A stretch of 64,000 nt of DNA from a bacterium 1xD42-87 (GCA_003611805.1 RAYM01000005.1:47679-111678), one strand, 5' to 3'. Numbered from the stretch's first letter, positions 42,910 through 51,428 are shown. Program-made: numbers and translations. Notes: a model not told the origin generated them from the letters alone.

Positions 42910-43424
42910 TCCAGCCACTGATACCTCTCCCCATTCTTTATTTTACTGATTGCTTGGTGCCCGACACCGAACATCCTCCCCAGCTCCCTGCAGGAAATCC
43001 CGCATGAAAGCCCAAAGCGAATCCCGCCGACATCCTCAATAGTCAGCTTTTTCCATGCTTTCCCCTGCCGATAAACATCAAGTACGTTTTCCGACTGCGT
43101 ATCATACCGTAAATTAGACAGCCGATTATCCGATGCATTGCCATTTGAATGCAGCACATACATCCCTTCCGGCGGTTCCCCGACAAAAGCCAGCATGACA
43201 AGCTGATGGACCAGCCGGCTTTTTCTTGGATCATTCAGGACTACCGACAGATGCCCATATTTATCAGTTTTCCCAGGACGCAGATACAGTTCCGGGCTTC
43301 TCCATTCAAAACTGCCAAACTGATTGCGCCCTTGTATTATCCGGCTGAGGCTCTTCACCCTTCCCATATTGCTGACCTGGTATTTCCCTTCATATCCGGG
43401 GATGTCTTTCCAGATTTCTTCCAT
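42906..43424 (-). CDS. HNH homing endonuclease with NUMOD4 domain
   Basis: 172 aa. The NUMOD4 start EEIWKDIPGYEGKYQVSNMG is followed by an HNH_3 core (GMYVLHSNGNASDNRLSNLR) and a C-terminal helix-turn-helix (ISCRELGRMFGVGHQAISKI). Free-standing enzymes of this type spread by cutting alleles without the gene. It is inserted between the ssDNA-binding and polymerase genes, and its stop overlaps the polymerase start so that translation of the polymerase is preserved. Confidence 0.9.
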   Translation of the reverse strand: MEEIWKDIPGYEGKYQVSNMGRVKSLSRIIQGRNQFGSFEWRSPELYLRPGKTDKYGHLSVVLNDPRKSRLVHQLVMLAFVGEPPEGMYVLHSNGNASDNRLSNLRYDTQSENVLDVYRQGKAWKKLTIEDVGGIRFGLSCGISCRELGRMFGVGHQAISKIKNGERYQWLE

Positions 43425-43518
43425 ACATCTTCACATCCTTTCACCGCCTTAAGAGCGGCAGGGAAAAAGGCAGACGCCCGTTCCCCGCCACCCGGCGGCT
43501 GTGCTTTTCTCTATCTGG

Positions 43519-44085
43519 TTATGACAGGAAATCCTCCTCGTCCTCATCCGCAAAATCGTCCTCCGCACGGGACCTGCCGCCCAGCGGCTCCCCGTCACGG
43601 ATCTTCTGTAAATTGTTCAGCCCGCAGGCGATACCCTTATTCCCGTTGGAATTGAATGCATAGAAATTGATGCTCGCCCTGCCGTACACGCCGCTGTACA
43701 CCTCGGACGTGTCAATGATCGGCTGCAAGTCCGCATCCACAATCCCAGGGGCAGTCGTTGAGTTTGCATTCACAAAATATGCATCCGCATAGGCTTCATC
43801 ATCCGGGCGCTCCACATCCCCGTCACGCAGCGGGGTCTTCAGTACGGAAAGCGCAGGGACGCTCCTGCCGTTCCCCTTCAGCTTCGCCTCGCCCTCACGG
43901 TACGCCGCCTCGATAGCCGCCTTTATCTTTGCAATGGTCTTCTTATCCGACTTCGGGATGATGAGCGACACAGAAAACTTCGGCGCGCCGTCATTGATTG
44001 CCTTTGCCTGCCAGACATTGCAGTAGCTCCACCGGGTATCCGGCCCGGTAATGACCTTCATTGGATTGTTGACTGTGTTTGACAT
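43519..44085 (-). CDS. DUF2815 single-stranded DNA-binding protein
   Basis: 188 aa. Starts MSNTVNNPMKVITGPDTRWS and has PKFSVSLIIPKSDKKTIAKI, SEVYSGVYGRASINFYAFN and a strongly acidic C-terminal tail (DDFADEDEEDFLS). DUF2815 is an OB-fold family comparable to T7 gp2.5, with the acidic tail expected for partner recruitment. It lies in the replication module beside a DUF2800 nuclease and a DNA polymerase. Confidence 0.9.
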   Translation of the reverse strand: MSNTVNNPMKVITGPDTRWSYCNVWQAKAINDGAPKFSVSLIIPKSDKKTIAKIKAAIEAAYREGEAKLKGNGRSVPALSVLKTPLRDGDVERPDDEAYADAYFVNANSTTAPGIVDADLQPIIDTSEVYSGVYGRASINFYAFNSNGNKGIACGLNNLQKIRDGEPLGGRSRAEDDFADEDEEDFLS

Positions 44086-44101
44086 ATGATTTTCCTCCTG
44101 A

Positions 44102-45223
44102 CTAATCTTCCTTGAAATCTTCCTGCGCCGTGTTCATTTCCGGCCGCTTGTCGCTCTCCGGGACTAACGCAGGCTTGCCCTGCGGCTTCTCCACAAGGCC
44201 CTTCAAAATCTCCGCAAACTTCTTTTTGCCGAGCAGCTTCTCCATGGCGGTAATGCCCAGGAGCTTTGGCTCATACGGGTCAAAGCCCGCCTTCTTCACG
44301 GTATCCGCCACGGCATCTTCATCCGTGTACTTCCGGTTGGAGCGTCCTTCCACAACCTTGAACCCGGCATACTTCACGCCGCTTAATGCCTGCTGCAGCG
44401 CAAACTCCTTCACATCTGCCGCCCATGCCGCCAGCTCATCCGCTTTCACGAGGATCGCCGCGATCTCGTCATCCTCCAGCGTGGCGGGCATCTCAAAGTC
44501 ATATTTTGCAAGCTCCAGGTTGTACTCCGCCCGTTTCCTGCAGACCGCCTTCGCCTTGCAGAACCGGCAGTGTTCCCCCGCACAGAACTCACCCTCCCCG
44601 GCATAGGCCAGCTTTGCCTTTTCGGAAAGCTCGCCCTTTGCCCACTGGAGAAGTTCATCCTTTGCCATGGCATACACGCTGACATTCTCCCGGCGCGGCT
44701 GGTAAATTGCCATGCGGACGGCGCCAATGTCATAGATGCCGTCAAACAGCTCCAGCGCACCCAGGGCATACAGCATCATCTGCGGATTTCCCTCTGCGGA
44801 AACCTCCACGCCCTTGCCGTGCTTGTAATCGATGATATACAGCGTCCCGTCTGCGATAATGACACAGTCGCCGGTACCGAAGCCTTCCTCCACATACCGG
44901 GAAAAGTCCAGCCGCTGCTCGATCAGCACAACCGGGTCTTTGCATTCCCGCTTTGCCTTCTCCACCAGCGAGAGGACATACTCCGCATACCCGCAGGCGC
45001 ATTCCTCCATCTCCTCATCGTAAAAAGCAAGCCCCTCTGTCGGGTCTGATGTGTCCATGCCGAGGGACAGCTTCAGCTTGTGTTCGCACAGGCTGTGGGC
45101 ATCGGTGCCCTGCTGCGCATATTCGCTGCCCGTATCCTCATAATTCTCACAGAGCCTTGCAGACGGCGGGCAGGCAAGCCACCGGTGGCTGGAGGATGCT
45201 GACAATAAAGCGTGTCTTCCCAT
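44102..45223 (-). CDS. DUF2800 PD-(D/E)XK exonuclease-like protein
   Basis: About 373 aa from MGRHALLSASSSHRWLACPP. RecB-like nuclease pattern: GTDAHSLCEHKL near 40, FGTGDCVIIADGTLYIIDYKHGKG (acidic D and DYK of the core) near 115-138, and four C-terminal-half cysteines (CAGEHCRFCKAKAVC) typical of iron-sulfur-containing RecB/AddB relatives. Probably a DNA end-processing enzyme for phage recombination with DUF2815. Confidence 0.9.
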   Translation of the reverse strand: MGRHALLSASSSHRWLACPPSARLCENYEDTGSEYAQQGTDAHSLCEHKLKLSLGMDTSDPTEGLAFYDEEMEECACGYAEYVLSLVEKAKRECKDPVVLIEQRLDFSRYVEEGFGTGDCVIIADGTLYIIDYKHGKGVEVSAEGNPQMMLYALGALELFDGIYDIGAVRMAIYQPRRENVSVYAMAKDELLQWAKGELSEKAKLAYAGEGEFCAGEHCRFCKAKAVCRKRAEYNLELAKYDFEMPATLEDDEIAAILVKADELAAWAADVKEFALQQALSGVKYAGFKVVEGRSNRKYTDEDAVADTVKKAGFDPYEPKLLGITAMEKLLGKKKFAEILKGLVEKPQGKPALVPESDKRPEMNTAQEDFKED

Positions 45224-45609
45224 CACAGCACCTCCGCTTCCGCAAGCAGCGCCGCATACTCCGCCGGGTCGATCTCCGACAGCTTATCCGCGCCATGCTT
45301 TGCAAGCAGCTCCCTCACTTCCTCCGTGTGTCCGGAGCGGGACTTCTCCGCCAGCACTGCGCGGACTTCCCCCAGCGTCAGGGGCTTCTCCTCCGGCTCC
45401 TGCTTTGCCGTAGGCTTCGCATCCTTTTTCGCCGCGTCCTTCTTTGCGGCAGACTTCCCGGTCTTTCCCGCTTTCTCCGGCTCCTTTGTGGTCGTCAGCT
45501 CTGTCTCTGCCGCCTCGCTGTCTGCCACCGCATCCGCAACGGCCTGCAGGCTGTCCGCAAGGGAGCGCAGATCCCCGATGACATCAAGCAGTAACTTCAC
45601 TTTTCCCAT
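45223..45609 (-). CDS. Lys/Ala-rich small replication-module protein
   Basis: 128 aa from MGKVKLLLDVIGDLRSLADS; GGAGG lies before the ATG. A helical N-terminus, a low-complexity Lys/Ala/Glu linker (about 45-80), and a C-terminal helical unit LTLGEVRAVLAEKSRSGH, with LLAKHGADKLSEIDP, that resembles SAP/Rho-N-like nucleic-acid-binding pieces. Often labelled with an unrelated rRNA-biogenesis name in databases. Precedes DUF2800 with a 1-base overlap. Confidence 0.78.
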   Translation of the reverse strand: MGKVKLLLDVIGDLRSLADSLQAVADAVADSEAAETELTTTKEPEKAGKTGKSAAKKDAAKKDAKPTAKQEPEEKPLTLGEVRAVLAEKSRSGHTEEVRELLAKHGADKLSEIDPAEYAALLAEAEVL

Positions 45610-45802
45610 GTACGTTTCCTCCTTCCATGACTTCACTCACTGCCAGCTCTCGGACAGAATCGCCCGGAACGATGATGGTCAGCCTACGCTTCTCCCCAAG
45701 GAGGAAGCGCACGAGGCGCTCCCTCACGGAGATATGGCGACAGCTCACGATCCCGCCGGATGCCGGCTCCTTTGAAACACTGATCCTCAACGTGTGTTCC
45801 AT
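45584..45802 (-). CDS. Small phage protein, unknown
   Basis: 72 aa from MEHTLRISVSKEPASGG, with GGAGG 8 bases upstream; two other in-frame ATGs lie within 15 bases. Beta-rich, with RLVRFLLGEKRRLTIIVPGD. No family recognised. Downstream of the second copy of the GGTATCC leader element. Confidence 0.65.
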   Translation of the reverse strand: MEHTLRISVSKEPASGGIVSCRHISVRERLVRFLLGEKRRLTIIVPGDSVRELAVSEVMEGGNVHGKSEVTA

Positions 45803-45845
45803 AACCATGACCTCCATTTCCGAAGGGCGGCTGTTTTCATGCCCT

Positions 45846-45885
45846 TCACTATACGGAGATTTGAATGCCCTTTTGGATACCCGCA
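45846..45885 (-). promoter_or_regulatory. Shared leader element, copy 2
   Basis: GGTATCCAAAA, six variable bases, TTCAAATCTCCGTATAGTGA on the minus strand. It is the same as the element at 3961-3999 ahead of the recombinase operon, and is placed between the sigma-like gene and the 45584-45802 gene. Confidence 0.6.
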
Positions 45886-45886
45886 T

Positions 45887-46273
45887 TTAAAAATTTTTCT
45901 TGAAAATTTTCTTTGCAGCTTCAATTGACTTCACGACTGCCCGGTGCTGTACCTTTTCCTCCCGCGCAATCTCCCGCATGGATTTCCCTTCCGCAAATCC
46001 CAGCAGTCTGCGTCTCTGCACTTCTGACAGCCCGTCCAATGCATGGGCGATACGCTCTGCATCCATTTCACGCTCCATCTGCGTTTCCGGTGTTTCATTG
46101 TCTGCATACTCCGTACCCTCGAACTGCGCCGCATCCATCGAATAGCAGTGGTAGCGTTCTTTCCGAGCAAGGTTGTCCTCCTCGCGCCTTGACTCAATGA
46201 TGACGGCACCAATGGACTCCTCCACCTCGACCTCCGACACAGTCCCGTCTACAAATTCATATCTGATCTTCAT
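45887..46273 (-). CDS. Sigma-like helix-turn-helix regulator
   Basis: 128 aa, MKIRYEFVDGTVSEVEVEES at the start (a beta-hairpin sensor-like part) and a C-terminal sigma region 4 pattern: HALDGLSEVQRRRLLGFAEG followed by SMREIAREEKVQHRAVVKSI. GGAGGGAA precedes the ATG. First gene of the early replication operon, so probably an early regulator. Confidence 0.85.
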   Translation of the reverse strand: MKIRYEFVDGTVSEVEVEESIGAVIIESRREEDNLARKERYHCYSMDAAQFEGTEYADNETPETQMEREMDAERIAHALDGLSEVQRRRLLGFAEGKSMREIAREEKVQHRAVVKSIEAAKKIFKKNF

Positions 46274-46600
46274 TTAAATTCCCTCCGATCTTGAAATTGG
46301 TTAAATGAGTTTCAAGACCGGAAAGGAGGACCGCGGCTCCTGGGGTATATCGCATAGATACGATGGACTCTGCCGCCCCGGCTGCTTTTATGTAACCGCA
46401 TAAAAAATCCCCTGCCTTTCTTAAAGCCGAAAGGCAAGGGAGTCCATATGGGTATTTTTGCATCCAAAAGAGTACACGAAGCAAAGGCTACCCTATAGGT
46501 CTCTGAAAAATGGTTCTTTTCTCCAGATTCCTCTATGTATCCCTCGCCTTGGTTGTACTTCCCTCGGCTGTAGCAATTTATTGATTTATTTATAAATGGC
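46274..46600 (-). promoter_or_regulatory. Leader region with internal terminator ahead of the early operon
   Basis: 327 bases without a convincing gene. It holds an intrinsic terminator (46401-46440) 130 bases before the first early gene, several short direct repeats of GAGGGA (on the minus strand) upstream of it, and a second GC-rich palindromic stretch (46315-46345). A terminator inside the leader of the replication operon implies an antitermination or attenuation switch. A frame across it is interrupted by the hairpin composition and is not considered coding. Confidence 0.5.
46401..46440 (-). terminator. Intrinsic terminator in the early leader
   Basis: 12-bp stem (CCCTTGCCTTTC / GAAAGGCAGGGG, arms 46429-46440 and 46409-46420, one G-U), 8-base loop, followed by ATTTTTT on the minus strand. 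Confidence 0.85.
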
Positions 46601-46602
46601 AA

Positions 46603-47297
46603 GTTTGCCGCCGATATTTCTGCAGCTTCCCTGCTGTCCTATCCAATATGCTTATACGCAATCAAATGCATCAGATAGGTATTACCCATACACCACAAAT
46701 CGCAATGTCGTCCTGCTGCCACAACATACATTCGAAAATTACCAATATGCATACCCCTTTTATTCTCTTAGCAGACCGCATCTCTCGCCGGGTAAAAATC
46801 ATCCCTGCTGTGCATAATCCCAGCATAAACTGAATATCATCAAGTATAGGGACATCAGCGGTGTTGTATTTCTCTCCTCTGTTTTCCCTATACGTTCTGA
46901 CTTGGGACTGTCCAAAAAATGCCATATATATTTTAATATCCAGTTTGCCTGGAAAATTAAAATGGGTTTTCATACATTACCCGGATACCGTCATGCACGG
47001 GAACAAAAATATTTCACAAGTCTAAGAACTGCTGTTCCGATAGAACTGATTGGTACACCATCCTGGATAAAAAATGGAAATGATTATCTGCTTTCAACTT
47101 GTGGAATATTCATGATGATCCACGCACTTCAAAAGCTGATATATTTCGCAAACCTGCAAATAGATAACCACAAAAAAACAGCCATCAGAATGCACTAATT
47201 TACACAGCATCCTACTAACATTCCTGTTTTAGTAGACTACTGTGATATCAGCACATCCCGGTGGCTGTTTTTACAAGTCAGTCAAATTATCAACAAA
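46603..47297. other. Gene-poor interval
   Basis: About 700 bases. Short open frames exist on both strands (about 100 codons each at 46671-46973 minus and 46902-47198 plus), but they overlap, lack good ribosome binding sites and match no family I know. An imperfect AAAACAGCCA...TGGCTGTTTT pair (47170-47271) could form a terminator-like structure. It may be a decayed early gene or regulatory DNA. Confidence 0.4.
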
Positions 47298-47471
47298 TTA
47301 TTCCTTATTATTTTCTTTCTTACCCAAATGGATAGGTATGTCCTCTTTAGTGACTGCACATTTATGAAGCACTACGACATCTTCCTTGACTTCTTTTTCC
47401 GTCTTACATACAAAGCATCTCTTATGCCAAGGGCATATCCTGGTGCATCTATGTACTACACCCTGCGTCAT
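47298..47471 (-). CDS. Small cysteine-rich protein
   Basis: 57 aa from MTQGVVHRCTRICPWHKRCF, chosen because GCGGAGGTGGG precedes it; a longer form from 47561 is possible. Five cysteines with CxxxCxxxxxCxxC spacing suggest metal binding. It would be the first gene expressed downstream of operator 47614-47630. Confidence 0.55.
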   Translation of the reverse strand: MTQGVVHRCTRICPWHKRCFVCKTEKEVKEDVVVLHKCAVTKEDIPIHLGKKENNKE

Positions 47472-47613
47472 GCTGTACCCACCTCCGCTTTCGACATTTT
47501 TCTTTGCTCTATTATATGCACGTCCAATACAATTATTTTCATATTTTGGAATTTTTTTCATATATATTATTCTGAAACACTTTCTCTTCTAATATATTTT
47601 CTTGTGTTATTCA

Positions 47614-47630
47614 GTTCGCTAACTTGCTAA
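47614..47630. promoter_or_regulatory. Operator copy, distal side of repressor operon
   Basis: 17-base sequence GTTCGCTAACTTGCTAA, identical to 48940-48956. Contains the half site GCTAA twice with CTT between. Located beyond the terminator of the ImmA gene, ahead of the next minus-strand gene. Confidence 0.75.
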
Positions 47631-47640
47631 CGCATAAGGC

Positions 47641-47673
47641 AAAAAATATGCGGACTGTGGCAATCCGCATACT
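47641..47673 (-). terminator. Terminator of the repressor-ImmA operon
   Basis: 8-bp perfect stem TATGCGGA / TCCGCATA (arms 47664-47671 and 47647-47654) followed by TTTTTT on the minus strand, just after the ImmA stop. Confidence 0.85.
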
Positions 47674-47685
47674 TCCTGTCAGAAA

Positions 47686-48465
47686 TCATACGCAAAGCTG
47701 CGAGGCAATCATATTCAGCACATCACTGCTCATCTGAACCTCCTGTGGTATATAGCCAAGCTGCTTCAGCCGATATGATGCAGCTTCAAAAGACACATTG
47801 AAAACATTTGAAACCTTGGCTGCAGTGACATAATTTCTGAACACCGCCTTATTGGTTTTTACGCTTTCAGCGACTTTCCTTACCATAGACACAGGCATAA
47901 GGATTGCAGAAGATAAGGCATTCGCCTGCCACTCCATCCAATCTTTGTCTGTCCATATTTCCGGATTCTTTGCATCCATTTTCTTCGTGTCTATCCGGCA
48001 CTGCACCATTGGTATCGGAGCTTCCCCAATGTAATCAAATATCGTCATCTGGTCAGGATCATAAGCAAAATATTCTTTATGGAGGAACTCGTGGCTTGCC
48101 TCATGCCCCATGGTAAAACGGTACCGATGTTCCTGGTTCTCCGCTAAAAGAGTCTTGTCAATAATCACGGTATGGGCTTTGGCGCTGATATAATCTGCCC
48201 GGTCATGCTGCGGGTCATAAACCGGCACTTTGTCAGTGTCATTGAAAACCGTCATCCCAAGATAAACTCCACAATGCGATAAATATTGAAAGTCCTGATC
48301 CATCCCAAGATAATTCTGCGCAAATGAATCAATATCAATCTCCTGTGGGGTTTCCAAAGCATCCGGCATAAAATCCCCGACAAGATTCTCACCGATCAAA
48401 TCTATTTCTTTCCTGCTCAATACCGGAGCTCCCGATTTTTTTCTTGTTATAACTGGTCTATACAT
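47686..48465 (-). CDS. ImmA/IrrE-family metallopeptidase
   Basis: 259 aa. The zinc-protease motif GHEASHEFLH (HEASH at 121-125) with the downstream acidic segment DWMEWQANALSSAILMP is characteristic of COG2856/ImmA proteins that cleave XRE repressors on induction. It is the second gene of a two-gene operon with an XRE regulator, ended by a terminator. Probably the anti-repressor protease of the prophage switch. Confidence 0.92.
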   Translation of the reverse strand: MYRPVITRKKSGAPVLSRKEIDLIGENLVGDFMPDALETPQEIDIDSFAQNYLGMDQDFQYLSHCGVYLGMTVFNDTDKVPVYDPQHDRADYISAKAHTVIIDKTLLAENQEHRYRFTMGHEASHEFLHKEYFAYDPDQMTIFDYIGEAPIPMVQCRIDTKKMDAKNPEIWTDKDWMEWQANALSSAILMPVSMVRKVAESVKTNKAVFRNYVTAAKVSNVFNVSFEAASYRLKQLGYIPQEVQMSSDVLNMIASQLCV

Positions 48466-48475
48466 ATATAGGCTC

Positions 48476-48844
48476 TTACCCCTTTCGCTTTCTCAGTTCT
48501 TCAACAAACTGGTTCCATTCTTCTTCCCCTGCATCCAAGTCCCTGGCGGTTCTCAGCGCAGCACTGACATAGTCCCTCTCCATGATGTATTCAGGAAGGT
48601 CGGGTGCCACGGCGTTCCGCTTCTTACCGGCCAGATTGAACATAAGCTCACGTTCCTCATTTGATAAACCTAATATTTTTGCGAGTTGGGTAAGTTTCTC
48701 CATGTCAAAAGGGTTGCGTCTGTCTTTTTCCACATCTGTTAAAAACGGAGCGGATACGCCAAGCATATCTGCCATCTTCCTCAATGTAATCTGCTTCTCC
48801 ACTCTCTTCTGACTTATGAATTCTCCAAAATTCGCATACTTCAT
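48476..48844 (-). CDS. XRE-family repressor of the prophage switch
   Basis: About 122 aa from MKYANFGEFIS, with AAAGGTG before the ATG (a GTG three codons earlier is possible). HTH_3 domain at about 5-65: ITLRKMADMLGVSAPFLTDV then EKDRRNPFDMEKLTQLAKIL. A C-terminal acidic part (ALRTARDLDAGEEEWNQFVE) may bind ImmA. A consensus promoter with an operator placed directly after the -10 controls it, so autoregulation is likely. Confidence 0.9.
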   Translation of the reverse strand: MKYANFGEFISQKRVEKQITLRKMADMLGVSAPFLTDVEKDRRNPFDMEKLTQLAKILGLSNEERELMFNLAGKKRNAVAPDLPEYIMERDYVSAALRTARDLDAGEEEWNQFVEELRKRKG

Positions 48845-48939
48845 ACTCTTCACCTTTTCTTCTCTCTTCTTCGTTTTGTTTTTTCTCTCTTCTCTTCGTA
48901 TTCTTATTTTCAGGTGTTAATTTTTTAGCACGCTTGCTT

Positions 48940-48989
48940 GTTCGCTAACTTGCTAATATTAGTATATAAAAATTGGGAGAGAATGTCAA
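48940..48989 (-). promoter_or_regulatory. Repressor promoter with operator
   Basis: Minus strand TTGACA (48989-48984), 17-base spacer, TATACT (48966-48961), followed within 5 bases by the 17-base operator 48940-48956. The same operator occurs at 47614-47630 on the other side of the operon. Confidence 0.88.
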
Positions 48990-49042
48990 CCACTTTTTTG
49001 AAAAAGTTTTATCCTCTCCCATCACAATAAATTGATGCTTGA

Positions 49043-49948
49043 TTATTCGCTCACCGCTGCTTTCCAATCACGTCCCAACATACGCCGATCTGCAATGAAT
49101 TGGTCCGATGCTTGGATTGCGTGCTCTATGAAGATATCTAACTTTTCACTTGTTTTATAAATTCTATCATTATGATCGGGGATTCCACTCATTGCATACA
49201 TTCCGTGCCAGCTATTTGTACCATATGATCCGCCACCATTAACCATGTGGATAAACTCCGGCATATTCAAGAAATCCCCATCCAAAGTAACAGCCACTGA
49301 CCAAAAAAGCGCATCCATCGCATTTTCAGAAAATGCCCTATCTCTTCCAATACGATCACGGATGCTTGTTTTTGACTGAATACAACCAAACACACGAGTA
49401 TTACCATGTATCGTCTGAATCGCATACAAATCAAAATCTTTTCCCCACGATCCCAGGCCATGGATATCTTCCGGTGTATTCTTTAGCACCTTCTTTTTTA
49501 TCAGCTCCGTCAATTCCGCCTGCAAAATAAAACGAATTTCATTTTTCTTGAGTATGTCATTATTCAAATTTGCTATATATCTTTCAAATGAATGACCACT
49601 CGCCTTAATCCAACTTTGATGTGCTGAAATACACCTATCATAGACTTCTTGTTGGATTGACTCATCAATTCCCAACTCACTCATATTAGCAAGATTAATT
49701 TTATGAACACGACCAATAGCCGCCCAAATCTCCTTTTCATTAACCTGCGGATAAAAATTGAGCAGACAATTTACAAACGTAGCATCCACGGCATCACGTT
49801 GGGCCTCCCGACGAGCTGTAGTTTTTGCTGATTCAGATGATTCTGCTGTAACCTTCGTATGATACACACTTTTCCATGTTGACAAATATAACTTGCTACA
49901 ATAATCATTCAGTTTTTCCAGTTCTTCAACATTTATATTCTTTGTCAT
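49043..49948 (-). CDS. Restriction endonuclease-like protein 1 (BsaWI-type)
   Basis: 301 aa. Contains GHSFERY (118-124), DFD (171-173) and GCIQSKTSIRDRIGRDR (189-205), then FWSVAVTLDGDF, HMVNGG and WHGMYAMSG. The D...QSK arrangement would be a variant PD-(D/E)XK site with Gln in place of the usual Glu/Asp. The pattern matches what I remember of the BsaWI restriction endonuclease family, unverified. It is about 40 percent similar by eye to the protein at 51544-52395, and both flank one C5 methyltransferase. ATAGGAGG precedes the ATG. Expected to cut unmethylated incoming DNA. Confidence 0.8.
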   Translation of the reverse strand: MTKNINVEELEKLNDYCSKLYLSTWKSVYHTKVTAESSESAKTTARREAQRDAVDATFVNCLLNFYPQVNEKEIWAAIGRVHKINLANMSELGIDESIQQEVYDRCISAHQSWIKASGHSFERYIANLNNDILKKNEIRFILQAELTELIKKKVLKNTPEDIHGLGSWGKDFDLYAIQTIHGNTRVFGCIQSKTSIRDRIGRDRAFSENAMDALFWSVAVTLDGDFLNMPEFIHMVNGGGSYGTNSWHGMYAMSGIPDHNDRIYKTSEKLDIFIEHAIQASDQFIADRRMLGRDWKAAVSE

Positions 49949-50033
49949 TGGATTCCTCCTATACGAGAGAAAGAACCATATCCGTTGATAAAAATTTAAC
50001 AGAATGGTTCGCTTCTATTCTTTTGGCATCTTT

Positions 50034-51191
50034 CTAACTTAATATCTCTTTAATTTTTTCTCCCCATGCATAGGCCAATAAAGGAGGAACAGCATCTCCA
50101 ATCTGTTCATATTTATCCTGCGTAGTCCTATCAATATGTGGTATTATGTACGGTCCTCCACAAAAATCATATGAATCAGGGAAAGATTGCAGTCTCGCAC
50201 ATTCTCGCACCGTCAATGCTCTATCATATTTTGGATGCACAAATTCATCCAAACAATGACTTGTTACAGTAGGCGCAGTCTCCTTGCTAATAAGACGATA
50301 ATTTCGCTTAATAAACATCTTCTTTGGCAAGATTCTTGATTTCTGAAGTTTTTCCCTCTCTTCCCCTTGATATCTGTCAAATAAGTCTTTTAAGCTTTCT
50401 CCTTGCTTCAAAAGGCTAAATCGTTGCAATGTACACTGTCTATGCTTCATGGCTGTCTGATATGTACATTCTGTAACAGCTTCCCTCTTCCAAAACTCGG
50501 CATCCTTTAAGAGTCTCGTATAATCACTTTCTTTACCAGTATATTGCCTCTCATCCTTTCCTGAATTTGGCTTTACATTTTTTAATCCAGCAAATGCCTG
50601 TTCCACAGTAACCTCAACATGTTCCTTCTTCGGTGTAGGAGCTTCAAGTACCAAGTCTTCTTTGCTCGCAAGTATAAAAAATCTATTTCTTCTTTGTGGC
50701 ACCCCAAATTCATCTGCTTTCAGAACAACTTCAATATAGTTTTTGTATCCAGCCTCTTCAAGCTCACGCTTCAAAACATCCACGATTAACTCCTTAGACT
50801 CCTTCGCAACCCGTTTAGTCGTAATTGCTGGAACATTCTCAAACAGTAACAACCGTGCATTTGTCATCTGTGCAATTCTAATGCCCTCACGAAATAAAAA
50901 TTGTCTATCATCATAAAATGATCTTGATGTGTTGCCGGCTGTACTAAAAGTTTCACATGGCATCCCAGAAGTGACCAAATCAACCCCTTGCTCCGGAATA
51001 TATGGTAAAACCTGCTCTTCGGTAACATCTCGAATATCAGAATGAATAACATGAACTTCCGGATGATTCTTCTTGTACGTATCCACGCAACTTTCAATAT
51101 ACTCAATAGCGACCTTTGTCTCAAACCCTGCCGCATGCAGCCCCGTACATATTCCTCCTGGACCGCTAAAGCAATCAATGTGTGTCAGCAT
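50034..51191 (-). CDS. DNA cytosine-5 methyltransferase of the restriction locus
   Basis: About 385 aa from MLTHIDCFSGPGG, with GGAAGGAGAGCAGAA upstream. C5 motifs: I DCFSGPGGICTG, IV TSGMPCETFS (catalytic Cys79), VI LLFENVPAI, VIII GVPQRRNRFFILAS, IX LTVRECARLQSFPDSY, X QIGDAVPPLLAYAWG. A target recognition region is seen between VIII and IX (about 205-310). It should protect host DNA from the endonucleases on each side. The start overlaps the C-protein-like gene by 17 bases. Confidence 0.93.
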   Translation of the reverse strand: MLTHIDCFSGPGGICTGLHAAGFETKVAIEYIESCVDTYKKNHPEVHVIHSDIRDVTEEQVLPYIPEQGVDLVTSGMPCETFSTAGNTSRSFYDDRQFLFREGIRIAQMTNARLLLFENVPAITTKRVAKESKELIVDVLKRELEEAGYKNYIEVVLKADEFGVPQRRNRFFILASKEDLVLEAPTPKKEHVEVTVEQAFAGLKNVKPNSGKDERQYTGKESDYTRLLKDAEFWKREAVTECTYQTAMKHRQCTLQRFSLLKQGESLKDLFDRYQGEEREKLQKSRILPKKMFIKRNYRLISKETAPTVTSHCLDEFVHPKYDRALTVRECARLQSFPDSYDFCGGPYIIPHIDRTTQDKYEQIGDAVPPLLAYAWGEKIKEILS

Positions 51192-51408
51192 TTCTGCTCT
51201 CCTTCCATGCATCATTTAGCTCCTGATATTCAATTCCATGTTCTTCACAGAACTTTGCTATCTGTTGCATTTTTATGTAATTGGGTACTGCTTTCCCTTT
51301 CTCCCATCGATTCACAGTCGAGAATGCTACCCCTAATTTCTCCGCAAAAGCACCTTGGCTAAGCAGACACCTTTCTCGTACATCCTTTATTCCACTCGCA
51401 AATGTCAT
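51175..51408 (-). CDS. C-protein-like XRE controller of restriction genes
   Basis: 77 aa, MTFASGIKDVRERCLLSQGA with the recognition pattern FAEKLGVAFSTVNRWEKGKA. Small XRE proteins directly upstream of a restriction-modification methyltransferase act as controllers that time endonuclease and methylase expression. A sigma-A promoter with direct repeats downstream of it supports autoregulation. It is co-transcribed and overlaps with the methyltransferase gene. Confidence 0.85.
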   Translation of the reverse strand: MTFASGIKDVRERCLLSQGAFAEKLGVAFSTVNRWEKGKAVPNYIKMQQIAKFCEEHGIEYQELNDAWKESRNADTH

Positions 51409-51428
51409 CTTCTACCTCTTTACTTGTA

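Noticed and set aside
46312..46602. A 96-codon minus-strand frame in the early leader
   Set aside because: It runs straight through an intrinsic terminator hairpin, and no ribosome binding site precedes it.
46671..47198. Two overlapping opposite frames of about 100 codons
   Set aside because: Mutually overlapping, no family, no good initiation region; reported as a gene-poor interval instead.
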